Origin: Heliomicrobium gestii
GTDB taxonomy: Bacteria > Bacillota > Desulfitobacteriia > Heliobacteriales > Heliobacteriaceae
Reading direction: 5' to 3'
DNA: 64,000 bases
NCBI RefSeq assembly: GCF_009877435.1
Contig: NZ_WXEX01000010.1
Location: forward strand, 78,930 to 142,929
The notes below the pieces were generated by a model. It made no database searches. It had not been told where the DNA came from and saw only the letters and a list, made by a program, of their open reading frames with translations. The position numbers were made by a program, and so were the translations under genes. Positions 21,868 to 28,753 of this stretch are shown piece by piece; the stretch's first letter is position 1; each line of letters begins with the position of its first letter.

Positions 21868-22521
21868 TTAGGTGGCCGCACTTTTTCCGACTGGACAGCA
21901 TGTAATGCACCTGCCACACCCCTCACACTTGCGCAAATCCACCTCGCCGCTTGCCTCCGGCGCTTGAGGGCAAAGGCGCAGGCAGAGCCCACAGTCGGTG
22001 CATCCAACCCCGTTATGCTCTGGTTGATGAATCGGCAAGCCTCCTTCCACCTCCACGCCAACGATCAGCATCCGCGGTCCAAACCTCCGATGGATGAGCA
22101 GGCCGAAGGGCGACAAGTCGCCCAAACCCGCTGCCGCAGCCAGTTCGGGCAGGTTTGTTTTCGGCGAAAGGGATGTGTACAAGCGGTAGCGCCGGCCTTG
22201 AGCGCGCAGCACTCTTTCCAAATCAAGCAAGAAGTCGTGGCTGTCGTGAAAAGCGTCCAGATCGAAGACGTCGCTCTGCCACTTGAATATGAAAATGTGC
22301 GTCTCCCCTACGCGCCCGGTGTCATCGGGACGATTTAACAATCTATCGAGCGAAGGCAACGGTTGGCGATTGCGGCCTTGTCTGGCTCGCCACCGTTTCC
22401 ACCATGCGTGCGGATCGCGCTTGAACAGCAGCAGGCTCGGGATCATGGTCCCAAAGAATTCGATGGCGGCGCCATTTTTGATCACACCGCGAAAGCGGAT
22501 GCTTCTGCGACTCAAACTCAT
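21868..22521 (-). CDS. 2x[4Fe-4S] protein resembling the C-terminal part of QueG/reductive dehalogenases
   Basis: About 217 residues from ATG 22521 behind CTAGGGGG. The C-terminus has two [4Fe-4S] motifs, CTDCGLCLRLCP and CEGCGRCITCCP. Before these, ELAAAAGLGDLSPFGLLIHRRFGPRML resembles the AGLG-x-x-G-x-x-GLL motif preceding the clusters in epoxyqueuosine reductase and reductive dehalogenases. The cobalamin-binding N-terminal domain expected there is missing and is replaced by a short unrelated segment. The electron donor and substrate are unknown; an electron-transfer role is the safest statement. Confidence 0.75.
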   Translation of the reverse strand: MSLSRRSIRFRGVIKNGAAIEFFGTMIPSLLLFKRDPHAWWKRWRARQGRNRQPLPSLDRLLNRPDDTGRVGETHIFIFKWQSDVFDLDAFHDSHDFLLDLERVLRAQGRRYRLYTSLSPKTNLPELAAAAGLGDLSPFGLLIHRRFGPRMLIVGVEVEGGLPIHQPEHNGVGCTDCGLCLRLCPQAPEASGEVDLRKCEGCGRCITCCPVGKSAAT

Positions 22522-22761
22522 ATACCCCCTAGAGGTAATTTCGGTATTACCTCTATTCCACAAGCAGGAGGGTTTTCCTTCCTTCCGTAAGACCGGTGTA
22601 AATCAATTTCCAGTGAAAAAATATACCTCCATTAAAAGCTATGCCTAGGAATTGGGTAAAGAGTGTCGAAAAAAGTGACATGTCCGCACCTTTCGCACAT
22701 CGAGGCAATCTTTTTTCAAGACATTAGGGCCAGAAATTACGCATTACGAGGAGGAAGGCAC

Positions 22762-23805
22762 ATGGCTAACGGCAACACCAAAGATCCCAATATCACAGAA
22801 GCCGATCCCGTCATTGGAACACCAGTGGAAGACAGCGAGGTTTTCCCGGGCCAGCAAAACTATGAAGACACCTGCGCCATCCGCTCCCAGCAGTTTATCA
22901 TCGAACAGTTCACAGGAACGCCCCTGACAGAAGAGCAACTGATGTCCGAAGCCAGCGCCCACGGCTGGTATACCCCCGGAGGTGGCACACCGATGGAGGA
23001 CGTGGGCAATCTGCTCGAACTCCATGGAATCCCTGTCAACCGCATTGAAAACGCCAACATCTTCAATCTGGCCAACGAACTGGCTCAGGGACACAAGGTG
23101 ATCATTGGTGTCGATTCAGGCGAACTTTGGCAGGAGCACCCGATTTTAAGCAGCATTGCTGATCATCTGGGCATCTCAGGCGTTGACCATGCCGTTGTGG
23201 TCAGCGGGATCGACACATCCGACCCAGAACATGTCAAGGTGATCGTCAGCGATCCCGGAACGGGAGAAGCTGCCGCTACATATCCCATGGAGGACTTTCT
23301 TGATGCCTGGCAGGACAGCGGTTGTTATATGGTGGCCACCCAGGATCCGGCGCCCGCTCACCTGCCTGAGATGGAGCATTTTGACTATGACGCCGGTCAC
23401 ATTCCCGCTGTCGGCGATGTGCCTTTTGATGAGATGCAGGATCTCATGTATCATCCCGACGAGTGGTGGCGCTTGACAGAGACGTCTTGGGATCCCGATA
23501 CCCTGCAGGCCAACCATGACCCGGTGGAAAACGATCCGGCGCACCACGACCCCGGCCAGCCGGAGAAACTGGCGGATCTGCTCGACGATGGCGATGACGC
23601 CCCTTCAACTATGGAGCAATTGCTGCATGAACTGAATCCCTTTGACAGCGATGATCCTTCCGATAACCCTTCTGACAGTCATCACGGTCACGATCATGAC
23701 GATCATCATGATCAAAACGATTACCACGACCATGGGCCCGACCACCTGCACTCTTACGCCGATCTGCTCGACGACGATCCCGCCGGCGGAGACGATTGGC
23801 TGTAA
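22762..23805 (+). CDS. papain/C39-like cysteine peptidase with His/Asp-rich tail
   Basis: Protein of 347 residues, start ATG 22762 behind GAGGAGG. A papain-fold arrangement is readable: Gln32 and Cys38 in QQNYEDTCAIRSQQ, His143 in GVDHAVVVSG and Asp164 in IVSDPGTG, the spacing of bacterial C39-like peptidases. No signal peptide, membrane helix or transporter domain is visible, so it is probably cytosolic. Residues 270-347 are extremely rich in Asp, His and Pro (SHHGHDHDDHHDQNDYHDHG), suggesting metal binding. It lies 12 bases before the 791-residue gene, so the two are almost certainly co-expressed. The substrate is unknown. Confidence 0.8.
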   Translation: MANGNTKDPNITEADPVIGTPVEDSEVFPGQQNYEDTCAIRSQQFIIEQFTGTPLTEEQLMSEASAHGWYTPGGGTPMEDVGNLLELHGIPVNRIENANIFNLANELAQGHKVIIGVDSGELWQEHPILSSIADHLGISGVDHAVVVSGIDTSDPEHVKVIVSDPGTGEAAATYPMEDFLDAWQDSGCYMVATQDPAPAHLPEMEHFDYDAGHIPAVGDVPFDEMQDLMYHPDEWWRLTETSWDPDTLQANHDPVENDPAHHDPGQPEKLADLLDDGDDAPSTMEQLLHELNPFDSDDPSDNPSDSHHGHDHDDHHDQNDYHDHGPDHLHSYADLLDDDPAGGDDWL

Positions 23806-23817
23806 GGAGGGATCGCC

Positions 23818-26193
23818 ATGTCGGTGGCACAGATCAACGGGCGATTGAAACCGGGCGAAAGCATCATCGAAAACCCTGGCAGCGTCGATTCGCTGGATTT
23901 TACCGGTTCCTCACTCGTCGGCACGCGCACCTTCTATCTGTCCAACCAAGGCCGGGTCTTCGTTCACGATACGGGGGGACTCTTTGGCGACCCCAAGGTG
24001 ATCGTTCTATCGTTGCAAAAAGGCGATTTGCGAACTACCTTTGATGACCAGGTTCGTGTCGTTTACAGCAAGAAAAACGAGTACAACCTGTCCTTTTCCC
24101 TGCTCTACAGCCTTCCCAATTTCCTTTCCCTGAGCCGGCAGGCGCCCGGTCTCTTTGACATCCCAACAGATTGCACCTATGTAAAGATCGATCAGAGCTT
24201 CTTCCCCGTCCAGATGAAAATGACCTGTGAGGCCATCCACCTCACCTCAGGCGGCTTGGAAAATACACTCCCCCTCAGGCGGGTCACATCATGCCAGTAT
24301 GAAAAACCCTATTTGAAACTGACCGGACGCTTTGCCTGGTCTGATGGGGCGCAAAAAGACCGAACCGTCACAAAAGCGGAACTGCTGGTGCTGGATGAGC
24401 CGGCAGCTCGAACCATTGTGGCAAACTGGTCCCGCTCCCCCAAACTGTTCGATCTCGTGCCCATCGACGCCATGCTGCTGCCGGGCGAATATGCCGGCTC
24501 ATTGGACGATGCCGCAAGGGGCTGCAGAGCGGCCCTGCTCGCTTTAAGCGAGACAAAAGCCCAGATCGTCGATGAAGCGCAGATGCGCCTGCTGGCCGAA
24601 CAAAAGGCCGACATTGAACAACCTGCTATCGCCTATGATCCTTACACGCAATCAATCTATCTCTTCCATGATGACGACAACTGCCGACTCTCCTTAACGG
24701 ACCCCAAAAAGGAGGAACAAGACTACCTATTCCAACGCTTTGGGGACGGATCGGACATCTTCTTGACCGAGGTCTTTGGCAGCCTCGGCGAAAAAGCCTG
24801 TATGGGTGAAAAGCTCCTCTTTGTCCACCGCCAAGGGGAGTGCCGTTTCATCGATCCTGCTGGCATGGAAACAGTGCAGCGCTTCTTCGACCTAGACGCC
24901 GCGTTTTACTTCAACAACAGCGGCATTCCCTTCATCATCCATCGAGATCAGGTCCTATCTCTGCGCCTCAGTGAAGAAGACAAACAGAGCGTATACACTA
25001 TGTTCTGGCAAACGGACGTGTCGCTGCAAAAACTATCCCAAACAGGACTATGCCTTGCCGAAAGCAGCAACCAGCCCTTCCTCCTTCGCCTTGATGCTGA
25101 CGGCTGTTCCCTGATGCAGGACTCATCGCGTCATCTCGACAAGTTCCCCTACTCCTCCCTGAAGCGGATTCAATATGTAGAGATCGCACAGGAAGAGGAT
25201 GATTTCTGCCGCATCAGCCTCTTTGTGCAGGGGCGTGGCGAGGTGCCCCTGCGGGCGACGATGTGGACGATCAAGGGACTGATTCAAGGCCAATACAGCT
25301 TTCTCAAAAAAGAGGCCACCCTGGCGCTTCCCGACAGCAGGCTCTTTGCACAGTGGTCTCAGGCGGTCAACGACTATATCATGACCCAGCTGTTCTCCCA
25401 GTTCTTCATCATCGAAGTGGAGATTCAAAGGCTGCACGCGGCGGAGGTAGAGGAAAAAGAGAAGTTCACCCAGATCGCCAACTACCTCTTTTACGCCATG
25501 CAAGGGTTGAAAAAACACCTGGATATGCTCAGCATCTATCTGCCGATGATGCTGAAACAGGAGGAGCAGCGCCTAGCCAGAAAAGCGAAGCAGAACATCA
25601 AAGTGGAGGTCTTCAAAAACCTGCAGCGGGCGCTTTCCGGCATCACCGGCCAACTCTCCCGTTCCCTGTCCGAAGTGGAACGCAGCTTGGGTCCCATCTC
25701 CTATGTCATCGTCCCCCAACCGGAGATTGAAGACGATAACAGCGATCTGGTCCGGTGGGGCGCTACGATTGCCTCGGTGGCCATCAACCCCGCCTACGCC
25801 GTCAACCTGGTGCGCATGTTCTTTGACGAAGATGCCCGTGATAACAGGGAAAAAGCCAAAGACGAACTGGAACGAAACCGCTTGAAGCTCTATGTGGAGC
25901 AGGCACTCCACAGCTACGAATACACGATGCGGGCCGTCCTGCCTTACTGCATTTCCGAAACGAGTGAAACGGTCAGCAAATACTACAAAAGCCTTGGCGA
26001 CGGCTATGCGACCTTGCTCAAACTCAAGCCGGCGCGGGAGATGCTCTTCGAACGGTTCAGCGAACTGCACCTGTATAAGGAAATGCCGGTAAGCGCCTCT
26101 CACCTGCTCACCCGGCGGGCGATGTTGGAGAAAATCCGAAGCTCCATGGAGCGCATGAACGCCTTTATCCGCCAGTGCCGGTGGACCGACTGA
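23818..26193 (+). CDS. large protein of unknown family, partner of the upstream peptidase
   Basis: Protein of 791 residues with no family I recognise. The start follows AAGGAGG at 23803-23809. The N-terminal 100 residues (GRLKPGESIIENPG, TRTFYLSNQGRVFVHDTGG, VIVLSLQKGDL) have the rhythm of a bacterial PH-like domain, and similar beta-rich stretches recur to about residue 500. From about residue 505 it is mainly alpha-helical and charged (IIEVEIQRLHAAEVEEKEKF onward), with coiled-coil potential. There is one weakly hydrophobic stretch (WGATIASVAINPAYAVNLV, about 640-660) but no clear signal peptide or catalytic motif. A strong terminator follows, so the operon is exactly two genes. Confidence 0.85.
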   Translation: MSVAQINGRLKPGESIIENPGSVDSLDFTGSSLVGTRTFYLSNQGRVFVHDTGGLFGDPKVIVLSLQKGDLRTTFDDQVRVVYSKKNEYNLSFSLLYSLPNFLSLSRQAPGLFDIPTDCTYVKIDQSFFPVQMKMTCEAIHLTSGGLENTLPLRRVTSCQYEKPYLKLTGRFAWSDGAQKDRTVTKAELLVLDEPAARTIVANWSRSPKLFDLVPIDAMLLPGEYAGSLDDAARGCRAALLALSETKAQIVDEAQMRLLAEQKADIEQPAIAYDPYTQSIYLFHDDDNCRLSLTDPKKEEQDYLFQRFGDGSDIFLTEVFGSLGEKACMGEKLLFVHRQGECRFIDPAGMETVQRFFDLDAAFYFNNSGIPFIIHRDQVLSLRLSEEDKQSVYTMFWQTDVSLQKLSQTGLCLAESSNQPFLLRLDADGCSLMQDSSRHLDKFPYSSLKRIQYVEIAQEEDDFCRISLFVQGRGEVPLRATMWTIKGLIQGQYSFLKKEATLALPDSRLFAQWSQAVNDYIMTQLFSQFFIIEVEIQRLHAAEVEEKEKFTQIANYLFYAMQGLKKHLDMLSIYLPMMLKQEEQRLARKAKQNIKVEVFKNLQRALSGITGQLSRSLSEVERSLGPISYVIVPQPEIEDDNSDLVRWGATIASVAINPAYAVNLVRMFFDEDARDNREKAKDELERNRLKLYVEQALHSYEYTMRAVLPYCISETSETVSKYYKSLGDGYATLLKLKPAREMLFERFSELHLYKEMPVSASHLLTRRAMLEKIRSSMERMNAFIRQCRWTD

Positions 26194-26220
26194 TCGACAA
26201 TCGTATGATCAGAGGCTCAA

Positions 26221-26256
26221 GAAAAGACCGCCTCGACACAAGAAGGCGGTCTTTTC
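26221..26256. terminator. bidirectional terminator after the two-gene module and leuA
   Basis: Inverted repeat AAAAGACCGCCT/AGGCGGTCTTTT with a short loop, between convergent genes. Confidence 0.85.
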
Positions 26257-26331
26257 TGATCAACTGTATCGTTACCTCTTTCGCAGAAGCGCGATTAAAA
26301 CAGCTTGTTAAACGGCTTTGTTGAGGCCGAG

Positions 26332-27882
26332 TTATCTCAGTTTCGATAAGGCGTCCACATAGGCTTTGGCGCTCGCTTCGATGATATCGGTGCTGATCCC
26401 CCGTCCCACGACCGATGGGCTGTCGCCCGATGTGATTTTGACGGTGGCGTTCCCCAAAGCCGTGGCGCCCTGGCTGACAGAGCGAAGGTTGTAATCTTCT
26501 AAGCAGATCACGATGCCGGCGATCCGGTCAATGGCCTTGAAAACAGCATCGACGGGGCCATTGCCTGTCGCGGCGTCGGTGACGGCCAGGCCATCGATCT
26601 CAAGGGTTACCGTCGCGGTGGCCGTAGCCGTTGCGGCAGCCACCGGTGGGTTGCCGTCATCAGCGCCCTCTGTCGCCGAGACATGACCGTTTGTCACAAC
26701 GGAGAAACTCTTCAGTTGATACCGGCGGGCCTCCGGCGCGCAGACACCCATCAAAGCGTGCAGATCCTCGTCATAGATCTCTTGCTTCTGATCGGCCAGA
26801 TGCAAAAACTCCTGGTAGAGATGCTCCATGTCGCCTGCCTGGAGACTATAGCCCAGTTCCGCCAGCCGGTGTTTTAAAGCGTGGCGGCCGGAACGGGCGC
26901 TGAGCACGATCCGGTTGCGCGGCACTCCGATGATTTCCGGGTCGATGATCTCGTAGGTCTGCTTCTCCTTCAACACGCCATCCTGGTGGATGCCAGAGGC
27001 GTGCATATAGGCGTTGGCGCCGACGATCGCTTTGTGACTCGGCACAGGCACGCCGGTAATCATCGATACAAGGCGGCTTGTCGGGGCGATCTCCCGCGTG
27101 TTGATCCGGTGCTGCACATCATACCGCTGCTTCTGCGTGTAGATGGCCATGATCACCTCTTCCAGGGACGTGTTGCCGGCCCGTTCACCGATGCCATTGA
27201 TCGTGCCTTCCACCTGATCGGCGCCGGCCTTGATGCCCGCCAGCGAGTTGGCTGTCGCCATGCCCAGGTCATTGTGGCAGTGGATGCTCAATCGTACGCG
27301 ATCCATATGGGGCACATTGTTTTTGACGAAGCCGATCAATTCGCCATATTCCCAAGGGGTGGCATATCCCACCGTATCGGGCACGTTCACCACCGTCGCC
27401 CCGGCCTTGATGACCTCTGTCAACACTCGCACCAAAAAGTTGCGGTCGCTCCGGAAGGCGTCTTCGGCAAAAAACTCCACATCGTCCATGTAGGTCTTGG
27501 CATGGCGCACTGCGGCAGCGGCTGTTTCGATCACCTGATCGGGCCGCATCCGCAGCTTTTTCTCCATGTGCAGCGCCGACACGGCGATCCCCGTATGGAT
27601 CCGGGGAGATTCCGCCTCCCGGAGCGCCTCGGCGCAACGGTCGATATCTTTGGCCACACAGCGTGACAAGCCGCAGACAGTGACCCCTTTTAACGCCCTG
27701 GCGATCGTTTGCACCGATACAAAGTCGCCTGGTGACGAGGCGGGAAAGCCCAATTCGATGACATCAACGCCCAAACGCACCAGTTGATGGGCCACTTCCA
27801 ACTTCTCTTTCAGGTTCAATGTAATGCCCAGTGACTGTTCTCCGTCGCGCAAGGTGGTGTCGAAGATGTAGAGCCTTTTCAT
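26332..27882 (-). CDS. leuA: 2-isopropylmalate synthase
   Basis: Condenses acetyl-CoA and 2-ketoisovalerate in the first step of leucine synthesis. DTTLRDGEQSLG at the N-terminus, CHNDLGMATANSLAGIKAGADQVEGTINGIGERAGN carrying the metal-binding HND, and the C-terminal LeuA dimerisation/feedback domain are all present; 516 residues is normal. A threonine-alanine repeat linker (ATATATATVTL) lies around residue 420 just before the regulatory domain. Transcription is controlled by the T-box leader 190 bases upstream. No other leu or ilv gene is in the window. Confidence 0.96.
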   Translation of the reverse strand: MKRLYIFDTTLRDGEQSLGITLNLKEKLEVAHQLVRLGVDVIELGFPASSPGDFVSVQTIARALKGVTVCGLSRCVAKDIDRCAEALREAESPRIHTGIAVSALHMEKKLRMRPDQVIETAAAAVRHAKTYMDDVEFFAEDAFRSDRNFLVRVLTEVIKAGATVVNVPDTVGYATPWEYGELIGFVKNNVPHMDRVRLSIHCHNDLGMATANSLAGIKAGADQVEGTINGIGERAGNTSLEEVIMAIYTQKQRYDVQHRINTREIAPTSRLVSMITGVPVPSHKAIVGANAYMHASGIHQDGVLKEKQTYEIIDPEIIGVPRNRIVLSARSGRHALKHRLAELGYSLQAGDMEHLYQEFLHLADQKQEIYDEDLHALMGVCAPEARRYQLKSFSVVTNGHVSATEGADDGNPPVAAATATATATVTLEIDGLAVTDAATGNGPVDAVFKAIDRIAGIVICLEDYNLRSVSQGATALGNATVKITSGDSPSVVGRGISTDIIEASAKAYVDALSKLR

Positions 27883-28075
27883 TGCCTTTTCCCCCTACCT
27901 TTTTCTCATGAGCTAATTCGATGTTGCTCCGTTCCGCCACGTTCTTTATACAGCGCAGGCGCGCCCCTTTCAGTTGGCGATCTCGCTCGTCGAAGCCCCC
28001 TATGTCTGCTGCATTTGCTAGGTCTGAAAGGTCTCCAAGGTCTAGCTCCATCCCGAACCACCCCCCTTCGCCGGA

Positions 28076-28388
28076 AAAACAAAAACCCCCTTCGCCTCAA
28101 CCATTGAGACGAAGGGGGCCTTCGCGGTACCACTCAAAGAAACGGCAACAAGGGCCGCTCACTCACTTAGGATACGGGAACAAAAACTCTCTCGCTCCGA
28201 TATCCCCTTCCTTGTAACGGTGGAAGCTTCCGTCCGATTCTACTCTCCCATTAGGGATTTCGGTCGGCAACTCTAGGGAGAGTTCCGTCCCTGCTTCGAC
28301 CGCTTCGCACCAACCAGCGGCTCTCTGAGCTCCACATCGGGACCTACTATTCCCTTTCATCGTCTATTTCCGAATATTAGTGAAGTTG
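28076..28388 (-). promoter_or_regulatory. T-box leader of leuA
   Basis: tRNA-sensing antitermination leader. Read on the minus strand it has the stem I distal segment CAGAGAGCCGCTGG, the T-box antiterminator bulge TGGTACCGCG (28132-28123) and a terminator CCCCCTTCGTCTC/GAGGCGAAGGGGG plus T-run (about 28118-28076). CUC triplets (28282-28278) would match a leucine specifier, but the specifier loop was not folded, so this is unproven. It lies between a strong promoter and leuA. Confidence 0.88.
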
Positions 28389-28394
28389 ACCCGA

Positions 28395-28424
28395 ATTCTA
28401 CCAGACTGTCAGTGGACTTGTCAA
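28395..28424 (-). promoter_or_regulatory. sigma-A promoter for the leuA T-box transcript
   Basis: TTGACA (28424-28419) and TAGAAT (28400-28395) separated by 18 bases; the predicted start is near 28388. Confidence 0.8.
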
Positions 28425-28455
28425 TAGACGATAGGCGAAGAATGCAAAAGTCATA

Positions 28456-28694
28456 GAAAAATGGCCCCGGCTCATCGCCGGGGCGCACTGTTTACCTAGG
28501 AAACGGCAATGTACCCGCTATGCCGTTGCACCGTGGTTTCTAAACCTGCGCCTCGCAGGTGGGCATCTCACGGCACGTCTTTGCCTTCCAATCAACGCTG
28601 GCCTGGCAGCCACTGCCGGTCTTGACTCCCGAATGTTTCCTGTAGGTTAGAAACATTCGCGGGCTGACGAACACGGTAGGCACATTGCTGTTCG
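28456..28694 (-). ncRNA. ssrS: 6S-like RNA
   Basis: A noncoding transcription unit with its own promoter and terminator. The closing stem pairs GCAATGTGCC near the 5' end (28688-28679) with GGTACATTGC near 28507, and the interior folds as a long interrupted hairpin, as in 6S RNA, which binds the RNA polymerase holoenzyme. The stretch TACCGTGTTCGTCAGCC resembles the 5' portion of 6S RNAs as I remember them. A GC-rich terminator GCCCCGGCGATGAGCCGGGGC plus T-run ends it near 28456. Length is about 210 nt before the terminator. Identity rests on architecture, not on a covariance search. Confidence 0.6.
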
Positions 28695-28700
28695 AGGCTT

Positions 28701-28729
28701 ATTATAACACCTTTGCCCCGCTTTGTGAA
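28701..28729 (-). promoter_or_regulatory. promoter of the 6S-like RNA
   Basis: TTCACA (28729-28724), 17-base spacer, TATAAT (28706-28701), one mismatch from sigma-A consensus; the predicted start is about 28694. Confidence 0.8.
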
Positions 28730-28753
28730 ATGGAAAATTAAATGAATTTCCAA

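Noticed and set aside
23690..23715. GATCAT-type simple repeats
   Set aside because: They only encode the His/Asp tail of the peptidase gene; not an independent DNA repeat.
27764..28051. Short minus-strand frame in the leuA 5' region
   Set aside because: It overlaps leuA and the leader transcript with no ribosome-binding site or family match.
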